A DNA stretch of 64,000 nt, from contig NZ_CP088262.1 of the NCBI RefSeq assembly GCF_021117365.1, forward strand, positions 4,342,501-4,406,500, written 5' to 3'. This stretch comes from Nocardioides sp. cx-173 (lineage in GTDB: Bacteria > Actinomycetota > Actinomycetes > Propionibacteriales > Nocardioidaceae). Of this stretch, positions 36,912-45,307 are shown piece by piece (within the stretch, counting starts at the first letter, position 1; every line of letters begins with the position of its first letter). The position numbers were made by a program, and so were the translations under genes. The notes beneath the pieces were generated by a model. The model searched no databases and was not told the DNA's origin. It was given only the letters and a program-made list of their open reading frames with translations.

Positions 36912-37796
36912 TCACTCGGCGTCGAGCCGGGTGACCTCCTCGGGGGTGAGGTGGAGGTCCGCCGCCGCGGCGGAGTCGGTGATCGACTGGGGGCGCTTCG
37001 CACCGGGGATCGGGATGACGACCGGCGACTGGGCGAGCTCCCAGGCCAGGGCGACCTGCTGGGCGCTGACGCCGTGCGCGTCCGCGACCTCCTGGAAGGC
37101 CGGGTGCTTCTCGGCGAGCTCCTTGGCGTCGCTCAGGCCCCCCAGCGGGCTCCACGGCAGGAAGGCCAGCCCGAGCTGGTGACACACCTCGATCTCGGGA
37201 CGGCTGCTGCGGAACTTCGGCGAGAACTGGTTCTGCACGCTCACCAGGGAGTCACCCAGTACGGCGTGCGCCGAGCGGATCTGCGCGGGGTCGGCGTTGG
37301 AGAGCCCGATCATGCGGACCTTGCCCGAGTCGGCGATCTCCTTGAGCGTGCCGATCACCTCGTCGTAGGGCACCTCCGGGTCCGGCCGGTGGTGCTGCCA
37401 CAGGGCGATCTGCTCGACGCCGAGCCGCTCCAGGCTCGCGTCGACGGCCTCGTGCAGGTGCGAGGGCGAGCTGTCGGTCGCCCAGCCCCCGCCGTCGGTC
37501 CGCACGTGCCCGCCCTTGGTCGCGAGCAGGACCCGGTCGCGGACCCCGAGCTCGTCGAGGATGCCGGCGATCAGCCGCTCGTTGGCGCCCTGCGCCCGCG
37601 CACCGAGCTCCTCGCCCGGGCCGTAGGCGTCCGCGGTGTCGAAGAGGGTGACGCCGGCGTCGAGGGCGGCCCGCACCGTGTCGACCAGCTGCTCGCGCGG
37701 CTGGGTCCCGGTCTGGTCGAACGTCATGAGGCCGAGCCCGATGGCGCCGACCTCGATGCGTCCGGTGGTCTGGTTTCCAAGGTGTCGTGTCTGCAC
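36912..37796 (-). CDS. Aldo/keto reductase
   Basis: 294 aa NADPH-dependent carbonyl reductase with a TIM barrel. The catalytic Tyr is in LFDTADAYGPGEELGARAQG (Asp/Tyr pair), the Lys in RVLLATKGGHV and the His in IALWQHHRPDPEVPYDEVI; the C-terminal cofactor loop contains IPIPGAKRPQSI. That is the pattern of the AKR11/13-like YajO/IolS group. Substrate unknown. The gene is divergent from the beta-lactamase gene and precedes the YjbR-like gene. Confidence 0.93.
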   Translation of the reverse strand: MQTRHLGNQTTGRIEVGAIGLGLMTFDQTGTQPREQLVDTVRAALDAGVTLFDTADAYGPGEELGARAQGANERLIAGILDELGVRDRVLLATKGGHVRTDGGGWATDSSPSHLHEAVDASLERLGVEQIALWQHHRPDPEVPYDEVIGTLKEIADSGKVRMIGLSNADPAQIRSAHAVLGDSLVSVQNQFSPKFRSSRPEIEVCHQLGLAFLPWSPLGGLSDAKELAEKHPAFQEVADAHGVSAQQVALAWELAQSPVVIPIPGAKRPQSITDSAAAADLHLTPEEVTRLDAE

Positions 37797-37931
37797 CCTT
37801 CGCAGCCTACGGACGCGACCTGCTCAGGACGACCCGCGCGCCGAGAACTCGTGGTGGGAGGTGGCGAGTGCCTCCTCCTCCCACGTACGCCGCTCGGCCG
37901 GCCGGGCGAGCGGGCTCTACGCTCAGGGGAC

Positions 37932-38864
37932 ATGTCCGGACCCTCACGCCTCGTGCTCGGCGCCCTGGCGCTGGTGCTCCTCTCGGCAGGCTGCGCGGCG
38001 ACCACGGACGACGGGGCCGCGCCACCGCCCGCCGTGCCTGCCTCCGCTGCCCCGCCCGGTGACGCTCCCGCGCCGGCGGCTCCCGACGTCTCCGCGGCGT
38101 TCCGCGCTCTCGAGTCCCGCTTCGATGCCCGACTGGGCGTCTACGCCGTCGACACCGGGACCCGGGCACAGGTGGCCTGGCGCGACGGCGAGCGCTTCCC
38201 CTACGCCTCGACGGTGAAGGCACTGGCGACTGGCGCGCTGCTCGACCGGCTCGGTGTCGCGGGCCTCGACGCGGAGGTGCGGATCACCGCCGCGGAGATC
38301 CTCCCCCACTCCCCGGTCACCGAGCGGCGGGTCGGCTCCACCATGACCCTGCGCGAGCTCGCGGCGGCCGCCATGACCGAGAGCGACAACGCCGCGGCCA
38401 ACCGCCTGTTCGAGGCCCTGGGCGGTCCGCGGGGCCTCGACGACGCCCTGGCCGCGCTGGGCGACGACGTCACGACCGTCTCGCGCACCGAGCCCGACCT
38501 CAACGAGGCGATCCCCGGCGACGAGCGTGACACCACGACGCCACGCGCGATCGCCGGCGACCTGCGCGAGTACGTGGTCGGGGACGCCCTCGGCGCCGAG
38601 GAGCGTCGGATGCTCACGGCCTGGCTGCGGGCCACGAGGACCGGCGACACCCTCGTGCGCGCGGATCTCCCGGCCGACTGGGTCGTGGGCGACAAGTCCG
38701 GAGGCGGCGGGTACGGCAGCCGGGGCGACATCGCGGTGATCTGGCCGACCACGGGGGCGCCGATCGTGATCGCGGTGCTCTCGACCCGCGACCGGTCCGA
38801 CGCCCCGTACGACGACCGGCTGGTCGCGCGTGCGGCCGCCGTGGCGGTCGACGCGCTGAGGTGA
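37932..38864 (+). CDS. Class A beta-lactamase (lipoprotein)
   Basis: 310 aa serine beta-lactamase, exported and probably lipid-anchored through the lipobox LLSAGC (Cys21), with an Ala/Pro linker to residue about 52. All catalytic motifs remain: YASTVK with Ser93, SDN at 151-153, EPDLN with Glu187 and KSGGG at 255-257. Ser in place of the usual Thr of KTG is within the family range. Hydrolysis of penicillins is expected; its spectrum cannot be read. The ATG at 37932 is within an open frame that runs upstream. Its 3' end is adjacent to an unexplained short segment before the amino-acid dehydrogenase. Confidence 0.93.
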   Translation: MSGPSRLVLGALALVLLSAGCAATTDDGAAPPPAVPASAAPPGDAPAPAAPDVSAAFRALESRFDARLGVYAVDTGTRAQVAWRDGERFPYASTVKALATGALLDRLGVAGLDAEVRITAAEILPHSPVTERRVGSTMTLRELAAAAMTESDNAAANRLFEALGGPRGLDDALAALGDDVTTVSRTEPDLNEAIPGDERDTTTPRAIAGDLREYVVGDALGAEERRMLTAWLRATRTGDTLVRADLPADWVVGDKSGGGGYGSRGDIAVIWPTTGAPIVIAVLSTRDRSDAPYDDRLVARAAAVAVDALR

Positions 38865-38990
38865 CCGGGCGCCCGATCCAGGTGTCCAGCTCGCCGCGTT
38901 CGACCCCCTCCAGCGTGAGCGGCCCGGACCAGCCCCGCTCGGCCAGCAGCTCCTGGTCCCTCGCGCGGACCAGGCGGGGACCGCCGTCGT

Positions 38991-40058
38991 TCACCGGGAG
39001 ACCGGTTGCTCGGTCTCCGCGGCGACCGCGCGGGCAGCCTGCGATGTCGTGGTGCCCTGGTCCCGGGCGACCTCGAGGATCCGGCTGACCTGGTCGCCGA
39101 TGGCGTCGATCCGCGCGTTCGTGGCCGCCTCGTCGAGGTCGAGTTCCTCGCGGCAGACCGCGTGGATGATCCCGCCCGCGCTCGCGATCACGTCCGGGAC
39201 CCAGACGATCCCCCGCTCTCGCAGCACCACCTCCACCCCCTCGTCGGCCAGCTGGTTGTTGGCCGGCCCGACGACCAGCGTCGCCCGGCAGGATCGGGCA
39301 GTCGCGGCGGTGAGGAGTCCCCCGGTCGCCGCGGGCACCAGGACGTCGAGCTCCTCGTGGACTAGCTCGGTCGACGCCCAGGCCCGCCCGCGACGCTCCG
39401 CCTCGGGTCGCAGGCCGTCGTCGACATCCGACACGATCACCCGGGCACCAGCGGCCGCCAGCGTCGATGCGACGAGCCGGCCCACCCTCCCGAAGCCGAC
39501 GACGCCGACCCTGAGGCCGGCGAGCCCCCGCCCGTGCGTGTGAGCGAGCGCCGCGGTCAGGGCCGCCACGACGCCGCGGGCCGTGCCCGGGCTGGAGTCC
39601 CCGCTGCCGCCGTGGGACTCGGGGCGGCAGAAGGCCCAGCCGTGGGCGTGGTCATGGATGAGCGCCATGTCGTCCGGCCCGGACCCGAGGTCGGGTCCGG
39701 TGAGGTAGCGGCCGTCCAGCTGCGCGATGCAGTCGGCGATGTCGAGGATGAGCGCACGCCGGGTGCTCGGGGCGAGCGCGCGGTCGGGGACCATGGCGAC
39801 CGCCTTGCCGCCGCCGTGCGGGAGCCCGGCCAGCGCGCACTTCTGCGTCATCGCGCGGGAGAGGCGCAGCACGTCGGCCAGCCCCTCCTGCCAGGAGGGG
39901 TAGGCCCTGATCCGGCAACCCCCGATCGCCGGACCCGGCCCGGTCGAGTGGATCGCGATGGCGAGGGGGAGCCCGGTCCGCGTCCCGCGGGTGAGGCGCA
40001 CCTCCTCATGCTCGGGGTCCAGGAGCTCTGGGTCTATAAGAGGTCGCGTTCGATCCAT
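38991..40058 (-). CDS. Leucine/valine-type amino-acid dehydrogenase
   Basis: 355 aa Glu/Leu/Phe/Val dehydrogenase family enzyme that reversibly deaminates a branched-chain amino acid with NAD. The N-terminal domain has GGCRIRAYPSWQEGLADVLR and the catalytic Lys in LAGLPHGGGKAVAM; the NAD-binding domain has VGVVGFGRVGRLVASTLAAAG followed by DVDD. The closest fit is leucine or valine dehydrogenase; I cannot choose between them. ATG at 40058 begins MDRTRPLIDPELL. It is divergent from an Lrp-type regulator, a common arrangement for catabolic amino-acid dehydrogenases, so amino-acid induction is likely. Confidence 0.88.
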   Translation of the reverse strand: MDRTRPLIDPELLDPEHEEVRLTRGTRTGLPLAIAIHSTGPGPAIGGCRIRAYPSWQEGLADVLRLSRAMTQKCALAGLPHGGGKAVAMVPDRALAPSTRRALILDIADCIAQLDGRYLTGPDLGSGPDDMALIHDHAHGWAFCRPESHGGSGDSSPGTARGVVAALTAALAHTHGRGLAGLRVGVVGFGRVGRLVASTLAAAGARVIVSDVDDGLRPEAERRGRAWASTELVHEELDVLVPAATGGLLTAATARSCRATLVVGPANNQLADEGVEVVLRERGIVWVPDVIASAGGIIHAVCREELDLDEAATNARIDAIGDQVSRILEVARDQGTTTSQAARAVAAETEQPVSR

Positions 40059-40118
40059 CCCGAAATGCTGCACCGTTCCTGCGCGCAGCCAGACACCGAA
40101 GAGCGATATGTTCGACGA

Positions 40119-40604
40119 ATGCCCGAAACTCCGCTGCTCGATCGGATCGACAGCCAAATCGTCCACGCGCTCCAGCGAGATGCCCGGCTCCCGCTGCGCG
40201 ACCTCGCCGAGATCGTCGGCGTCGCCGCATCGACGTGCTCGGAACGGATTCGCCGCCTCCAAGCGAGGGAAGTCATCTCCGGCTTCCACGCCGAGGTCGA
40301 CCTGACCGCGCTCGGGCGGTCCGTCGAGGCGCTGGTCTTCGCCCAGGTCCGACCACTGAGCCGAGACCTCATCGAGCGCTTCCACCACGATGCCCTGGCC
40401 ATGCCCGAGGTGATGGCGGTGTTCGTCCTGGCGGGCGGTGACGACTTCCTCCTGCACGTCGGTGTCGGCGACGTGCAGCAGCTCCACTCCTTCCTGGTCG
40501 ACCGGCTCAGCAGCCGCAAGGAGGTCGTGCAGTTCCGGAGCTCCATCGTCTTCACCCACGGCCGCAAGCAGGCACTGGAGAACCTGCGACCGCCAGCCAC
40601 CTGA
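40119..40604 (+). CDS. Lrp/AsnC-family regulator
   Basis: 161 aa. An N-terminal helix-turn-helix (about 8-60, LDRIDSQIVHALQRDARLPL then GVAASTCSERIRRLQAREVI) is followed by an alpha/beta RAM ligand-binding domain (about 70-150, VEALVFAQVRPLSRDLIERF, FVLAGGDDFLLHVGVGDV). Lrp regulators form octamers that bind amino acids; the likely ligand here is that of the divergent dehydrogenase. The ATG at 40119 lies 60 bases from the dehydrogenase start, leaving room for one shared operator. Confidence 0.9.
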   Translation: MPETPLLDRIDSQIVHALQRDARLPLRDLAEIVGVAASTCSERIRRLQAREVISGFHAEVDLTALGRSVEALVFAQVRPLSRDLIERFHHDALAMPEVMAVFVLAGGDDFLLHVGVGDVQQLHSFLVDRLSSRKEVVQFRSSIVFTHGRKQALENLRPPAT

Positions 40605-40627
40605 CGGCCTGGCCACCGCGGTCGTGA

Positions 40628-40914
40628 TCAGCCGGTGCGTGGCGAGTACATGATGACCGCCACCCCGGCCAGGCAGAGCAGGGCGCCCGCGACGTCATAG
40701 CGGTCGGGACGGAACCCGTCGAGCGCCATCCCCCAGGCGAGAGAGCCCGCCACGAACACCCCGCCGTACGCGGCGAGGATCCGCCCGAAGTGGGCGTCGG
40801 GCTGGAGCGTGGCCACGAAGCCGTAGAGGCCGAGCCCTGCCAGACCAGCCACGCGCCACCGATCTCGGCGATCGCCGCCGCGCCGAAGAGGGCGAGCGAT
40901 CTGAGGGCGTCCAC
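40628..40914 (-). pseudogene. YnfA-family membrane protein, frameshifted
   Basis: YnfA (UPF0060) is a small four-helix membrane protein of about 107 aa. Its N-terminus ([20 protein letters not shown], then AWLVWQG) lies in the frame starting at 40914, but the rest ([18 protein letters not shown], then [18 protein letters not shown]) is in another frame ending at 40628. About 45-50 bases that should encode the end of helix 1 and the loop/helix 2 start are missing near 40840-40850, putting the frames out of register. The product is therefore nonfunctional unless the sequence has an error. Confidence 0.8.
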
Positions 40915-41067
40915 GGCAGCATCCTGTCATCGGGCGCGCGCCACGGCGCAGGTCGCCGGTGTCCCTGGGCCCTCGGGCGCAGTTGCTCGCCGATACGACG
41001 CCGCCCGCGGGTCTGCTTCACGACAACGCGGCCTGGTACCGGGCAGCGGGCGGGATGCGGAGGTCGA

Positions 41068-41526
41068 TCAGCCCGTCGACGCCACCGCCCCGAGCGCAAG
41101 GCTGGCGAATCCGGCGGTGATGAGGGCGACGCGCAGGTAGTGCAGCCGGTCCCAGCGCTGCACCTGGTCTCGCCAGTCGGCTGGCGCATCCCCCGGTGTC
41201 CAGGTCTTGGCGCGATTGTTGATCGGGACCAGCAGGGTCACCGAGATGACGACGCTCACCATGAGCAGCGCCGCTCCTATCGCCGCCGCCCAGGTCGAGC
41301 CCGCACCCTGCGCGAGCACCGCGACCGCGACGCACAGCAGGAACGACGCGACGTACCACCACGGCATGAGCCGGCCGAGGACGCGGCCGCCATCGGCGCG
41401 GCCCAGCAGGCCCGCATCGCCGGGCAGGCGGTCGAGGATGGGGTTGACGAAGACCGCCACGCAGAGCTCGACCCCCACCAGCAGGCCGGTCACGACCAGG
41501 GCAACCACCGCAATCGACGTCGTCAT
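41068..41526 (-). CDS. DUF1772-domain membrane protein
   Basis: 152 aa with four predicted helices (IAVVALVVTGLLVGVELCVA, WYVASFLLCVAVAVLAQGAG, WAAAIGAALLMVSVVISVTL, VALITAGFASLALGAVAS). The segment LVPINNRAKTWTPGDAPADW matches DUF1772, whose members occur in anthrone-oxygenase-like proteins and in small exported-function genes paired with HxlR regulators. It is divergent from such a regulator here, which probably represses it. A catalytic role is not established. Confidence 0.85.
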   Translation of the reverse strand: MTTSIAVVALVVTGLLVGVELCVAVFVNPILDRLPGDAGLLGRADGGRVLGRLMPWWYVASFLLCVAVAVLAQGAGSTWAAAIGAALLMVSVVISVTLLVPINNRAKTWTPGDAPADWRDQVQRWDRLHYLRVALITAGFASLALGAVASTG

Positions 41527-41548
41527 ACCGATGATCGAAACACGGTGG

Positions 41549-41580
41549 TGCCAAAAGGCACAGTACTTACATTCTTGGCA
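41549..41580. promoter_or_regulatory. Predicted HxlR-controlled divergent promoter/operator
   Basis: The 71-bp space between the DUF1772 and HxlR genes holds TGCCAAAAGGCA (41549-41560, 5-6 bp dyad), then AGTACTTACATT and TTGGCA. TACTTAC-like elements occur in sites of HxlR/YodB-type repressors. The region is AT-richer than its surroundings. Confidence 0.45.
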
Positions 41581-41597
41581 GTGCCTACGCTCTCCGC

Positions 41598-41957
41598 ATG
41601 CCCTCCTCGAGCTCTCGCCTGCCGCGTCCTCCCGAGACGGTCGAGCACTGCCCCGTCGACACCGCTCTCGCCGTGGTTCGCGGGCGATGGAAGGGGACGA
41701 TCCTGTGGCTGCTCAGCGAGCGTCCGATGCGCACCAGCGAGCTGCGCCGCCGGATCCCCCGCATCAGCGAGCGCATGCTGATCCGCCACCTCCAGGAGCT
41801 GGTCGGCGACGGCGTGCTCGATCGGCACGACGCCGGAACGGTGCCGCCCCACGTGACGTACTCGGTCAGCGAGTACGGACGCACCCTGGAGCCGGTGGTG
41901 CGGGCGCTGTGCAGCTGGGGCGGTGACCACCTCGACCGGAAGACCGCAGCACGCTGA
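41598..41957 (+). CDS. HxlR-family transcriptional regulator
   Basis: 119 aa winged-helix protein. The HxlR pattern includes a redox-prone Cys near the N-terminus (VEHCPVDTALAVVRGRWKGT), LLSERPMRTSELRRRIPRIS and RMLIRHLQELVGDGVLDR. Members sense quinones or electrophiles through that Cys, or act as repressors of adjacent genes. It is divergent from the DUF1772 gene, its likely target. Confidence 0.92.
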   Translation: MPSSSSRLPRPPETVEHCPVDTALAVVRGRWKGTILWLLSERPMRTSELRRRIPRISERMLIRHLQELVGDGVLDRHDAGTVPPHVTYSVSEYGRTLEPVVRALCSWGGDHLDRKTAAR

Positions 41958-41987
41958 CCCCCGCAGCCGGGCGTCCGCCTGGTGTCC

Positions 41988-42212
41988 TCACGCCCACCAA
42001 TCGAGGTAGGAGTCGTCCTCGGCAGGGCTCTCGCAGACCCAGCCGGGGACAGGGAAGACCCGCCAGCGGACGGAGGATGACTCGCTTTCGACGCTGTCGG
42101 CGCACCGATCCGCCGCCCGATCGGACTGCGGAGCAAACAGGCCTGGCCCGAAGGCGTACACCGCGAGAGCCAGCACGAGCGCTGCCAGAACCAGGGCCCG
42201 AGTGCTCGTCAT
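41988..42212 (-). CDS. Small membrane-anchored protein
   Basis: 74 aa: an N-terminal membrane helix or signal anchor (ALVLAALVLALAVYAFGPGL) followed by a short acidic exterior portion with two Cys (ADRCADSVE and PGWVCESPAE). ATG start with reasonable spacing. I know no family for it. The frame is the only well-composed one here, and it is convergent with HxlR and upstream of the DinB-like gene on the opposite strand end. Confidence 0.5.
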   Translation of the reverse strand: MTSTRALVLAALVLALAVYAFGPGLFAPQSDRAADRCADSVESESSSVRWRVFPVPGWVCESPAEDDSYLDWWA

Positions 42213-42252
42213 CTCGTCTCCATCAGTAGGCAGGGAAGCGGCATGGGTGTCG

Positions 42253-42828
42253 TCAGAAGCGGAAGGGAACGGCCGGACCAGGGGGATCCTCGCCCACGCG
42301 GCCGTCCACCGATTCGCGGAGCAGGTCGGCCTGGCCCGTGTGACGGCCGTACTCCTCGATCATGTCGACCATCAATCGCCGGATCGCGATGAGGCGGCGC
42401 CCGGCGGGTGGACGGTAGGTCGCCGCGGGTCCGTGCTCGTGAGTCAGTGCCGTCCGCAGTACTGCATCACTCCGGTCCACCGCGTCGTGCCAGAGCTCGT
42501 AGAGCACGGCCGGCGGGTCGTGGTCTGCCGACTCGAACACCCACCTCGACCGCGTCTCGGGCTCCTGCAGGGACCACGGCCGCGGCAACGGTCCATGTCC
42601 GAGATCGCGGGTGAAATTGAGGTCCTCCATGTAAGCGAGATGCTTCAGGAGCCGACCCAGCGTCAGCTCCGACCTGCCGACGCGTGCGGACAACCCGGCC
42701 GCGTCGAGACCCTCGCACTTCCAGATGAACGTCGCTCGTTGCCTCTGCAACGACCCCGCCAGCGTCTCGGCCTCGGAGCCGACCTCCGGCGGCTCCGCGT
42801 ACCCGTCCCGACCTCGCTCAGCCATCAC
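42253..42828 (-). CDS. DinB-family protein (DUF664)
   Basis: 191 aa four-helix-bundle DinB superfamily member with ELTLGRLLKHLAYMEDLNF near residue 55 and MVDMIEEYGRHTGQADLLRE near 155, placing conserved His residues for a metal. It is the second DUF664-like gene of the window but only distantly similar to that at 26510. It may catalyse thiol-dependent transfer; substrate unknown. The start may be the Met at 42828 or the next Met. Confidence 0.85.
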   Translation of the reverse strand: MMAERGRDGYAEPPEVGSEAETLAGSLQRQRATFIWKCEGLDAAGLSARVGRSELTLGRLLKHLAYMEDLNFTRDLGHGPLPRPWSLQEPETRSRWVFESADHDPPAVLYELWHDAVDRSDAVLRTALTHEHGPAATYRPPAGRRLIAIRRLMVDMIEEYGRHTGQADLLRESVDGRVGEDPPGPAVPFRF

Positions 42829-42887
42829 GTCAGCCTAGACGCGCGCAGGTCGACACACCCCCCGGATCTCCCCCTACCGTGGGTCGG

Positions 42888-43041
42888 GTGACCTTCTGGC
42901 AGCTGGTCGAGGCACGTGTGGTGGACCTGGTAGGCCTCGGAGCGACTGTCGAGCGAAGGACACCAGGCCTCGGCCCCCGGTGAGTCGTTCTACTACGTCG
43001 TCCTGCGCGACCCGGAGGGCAACGAGTTCTGCGTCAGTTGA
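42888..43041 (+). pseudogene. VOC/glyoxalase-domain remnant with frameshift
   Basis: A short frame from 42888 reads RVVDLVGLGATVERRTPG then stops; the frame +1 relative to it continues SFYYVVLRDPEGNEFCVS and stops at 43041. DPEGNEFCV is the C-terminal signature of VOC (glyoxalase/dioxygenase-like) proteins. Only about the last 40-50 residues are present, so this is the decayed end of a VOC gene next to the methyltransferase start. Confidence 0.65.
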
Positions 43042-43115
43042 GGGCTGTTGCCCAGGCGAGGCAGTGCCCCATAATTCGCGTGCCGGTGCTCCAGCAACCC
43101 ACCATGCTGATCGGC

Positions 43116-43895
43116 ATGGATGTCACTGCACTCACCCAGCCGGACCGGTACCCGCTCTCCGCCAAGTACGACAGTGAGTGGGTCCTGGGCCTCGACATGG
43201 GCCCGCACCCTCTCTGGCAACTCGAAGATCTGCTGACGGACCTCGATGTTCGCCCTGGCGCGAAGGTGTTGGACCTCGGCTGCGGCAAGGGCGCTACGTC
43301 AGTCTTTCTCGTACAGGAGTGTGACGTCGACGTGGTCGCGTTCGATCTCTGGGTCGACGAGGACGAGCTGCGGAGCAACTTGGAGGCGCAGGGGGTCGCA
43401 GAACGCGTGACGGCCGTCAACGGGGATGCCCGCAACCTGCCGTTCGATGACGACGCGTTCGACGTGATCGTCAGCATTGACGCCTTCGAGTACTTCGGCA
43501 CCGACGTGCGCCTGTTGCCGACTGTCCTGCGCGTGCTGAAGCCAGCCGGTGGCATCGGCATCACGACCCCTGCCCTTCGGACAGATCCCTACCAGACCAC
43601 TCCACCGACATACGTGACAGATGTGGTCGGGTGGGAAGCCGCCGGCTGGCATGCGCCCGACTGGTGGGCAAGGCACTGGCGCCTGAGCGGCTTGGTCGAG
43701 AACATCACTGCGAGGATGCAGGAGCATGGACATGAGGACTGGCTGCGGTGGGCCCACGCGCTCGGCGGGGATGAAGGCGAGGCCATCATCAACATGCTCA
43801 AAGCTGACCTTTCCCACGAGGTCGGCTTCTCTGTCGTGAGTGCGACGAAGCGGGAACGCCGGGCAATTGACCGGCCACCACCTGGCGGTCAGTGA
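43116..43895 (+). CDS. SAM-dependent methyltransferase
   Basis: 259 aa class I methyltransferase. The AdoMet-binding motif I is AKVLDLGCGKGATSVFLVQE (about 50-69), followed by motif II acidic VVAFDL and the post-motif DARNLPFDDDAFDVIVSIDA; the C-terminal DWLRWAHALGG part varies. This type resembles cyclopropane/small-molecule methyltransferases but the substrate is unknown. I chose the ATG at 43116; ATG 43104 is an alternative. Codon use is AT-richer than its neighbours. Its stop codon overlaps the convergent dnaB gene by 7 bases. Confidence 0.88.
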   Translation: MDVTALTQPDRYPLSAKYDSEWVLGLDMGPHPLWQLEDLLTDLDVRPGAKVLDLGCGKGATSVFLVQECDVDVVAFDLWVDEDELRSNLEAQGVAERVTAVNGDARNLPFDDDAFDVIVSIDAFEYFGTDVRLLPTVLRVLKPAGGIGITTPALRTDPYQTTPPTYVTDVVGWEAAGWHAPDWWARHWRLSGLVENITARMQEHGHEDWLRWAHALGGDEGEAIINMLKADLSHEVGFSVVSATKRERRAIDRPPPGGQ

Positions 43896-45307
43896 GCCAT
43901 GTCGACAAAACGGGAGTAGTGGCCCTGGAAGGCGACGGTGATGTCGCGGGTGGCGCCGTTGCGGTGCTTGGCGACGATCAGGTCGGCCTCGCCGGGGCGG
44001 GTCGACTCCTTCTCGTAGGCGTCGTCGCGGTGCAGCAGGATCACCATGTCGGCGTCCTGCTCCAGGGAGCCCGACTCACGCAGGTCGCTCATCATCGGCC
44101 GCTTGTCGGCGCGCTGCTCGGGGCCACGGTTGAGCTGCGAGAGCGCGATGATCGGGAGCTCGAGCTCCTTGGCGAGCAGCTTGATCTGACGGGAGAACTC
44201 CGAGACCTCGAGCTGGCGCGACTCGACCTTGCGACCCGACGTCATGAGCTGCATGTAGTCGATGACGATCAGGCGCAGGTCGTGGCGCTGCTTGAGCCGG
44301 CGGGCCTTGGCCCGGATCTCCATCATCGTCATGTTGGGCGAGTCGTCGATGAACATCGGCGCCGACGACACCTTGCCCATGTGACGGGCCAGCTTGTCCC
44401 AGTCCTCGCTGCCCATCTTGCCGTTGCGGATGTGGTTGAGCGGCACCTTCGCCTCCGCCGAGAGCAGGCGCATCGTGATCTCCGAGCGCGTCATCTCGAG
44501 GCTGAAGAAGACGCTGGCGAGGTTGTTGCTGATCGAGGCCGCGCGGCAGAAGTCGAGAGCCAGCGTGCTCTTTCCCATGGCGGGTCGCGCCGCGACGATG
44601 ATCATCTGGCCGGAGTGCAGGCCGTTGGTCAGGTCGTCGAGGTCGGCGAAGCCGGTGGGCACGCCGTAGAGCCCGGACTCGCGGTTCTCGATGGCCTCGA
44701 TCTCGTCGAGGACCTTGTCCATGATGTCGGACAGCGGCGCGTAGTCCTCCGCGCTGCGGCGGTCGGCCACCTGGTAGATCTCGGCCTGGGCCCGGTCGAC
44801 GATGTCGTCGACCTGGCCCTCGCCGGCGTAGCCGATCTGGACGATCCGGGTGCCGGCGTCGACGAGGCGGCGCAGCACGGCCTTCTCCCGGACGATCTCG
44901 GCGTAGAAGGCGGCGTTGGCGGCGATGGGGACGTTGGCGGCGAGGGTGTGGAGGTACGGCGCCCCGCCGATCTTGGCCAGCTCGCCCCTGCGCTGGAGCT
45001 CGGAGGCGACGGTGATCATGTCGACGGGCTCGCCGCGCCCGAACAGGTCGATGATCGCGTCGTGGATGGTCTCGTGGGAGGGCCGGTAGAAGTCCACCCC
45101 GCGCAGCACCTCGGAGACCTCGGCGACGGCGTCCTTGGAGATCAGCATCGAGCCGAGCACCGACTGCTCGGCGGCCATGTCCTGCGGCGGCGTGCGGTCG
45201 CCGGGGCGGCTGGGTCGTTCACCGGGCGCGTAGGCGGCGGGACCGTCGCCCCAGTCGTCGAACGGGGGCTCGGGCGTGCCCCGGGTGTCGGACTCGGTGA
45301 CGCTCAA
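43889..45307 (-). CDS. dnaB: Replicative DNA helicase DnaB
   Basis: 472 aa hexameric helicase that unwinds DNA at the replication fork. The N-terminal primase-interacting domain (about 35-150, AEQSVLGSMLISKDAV) precedes a RecA-like motor with Walker A ARPAMGKSTLALDF, Walker B LRLIVIDYMQLM and the arginine finger/motif LRESGSLEQDADMV. No intein is seen. It begins at a TTG (45307) with AGGGAG upstream. Regulation may involve the DnaA-box-like cluster in the following spacer. It convergently overlaps the methyltransferase gene. Confidence 0.97.
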   Translation of the reverse strand: MSVTESDTRGTPEPPFDDWGDGPAAYAPGERPSRPGDRTPPQDMAAEQSVLGSMLISKDAVAEVSEVLRGVDFYRPSHETIHDAIIDLFGRGEPVDMITVASELQRRGELAKIGGAPYLHTLAANVPIAANAAFYAEIVREKAVLRRLVDAGTRIVQIGYAGEGQVDDIVDRAQAEIYQVADRRSAEDYAPLSDIMDKVLDEIEAIENRESGLYGVPTGFADLDDLTNGLHSGQMIIVAARPAMGKSTLALDFCRAASISNNLASVFFSLEMTRSEITMRLLSAEAKVPLNHIRNGKMGSEDWDKLARHMGKVSSAPMFIDDSPNMTMMEIRAKARRLKQRHDLRLIVIDYMQLMTSGRKVESRQLEVSEFSRQIKLLAKELELPIIALSQLNRGPEQRADKRPMMSDLRESGSLEQDADMVILLHRDDAYEKESTRPGEADLIVAKHRNGATRDITVAFQGHYSRFVDMAH

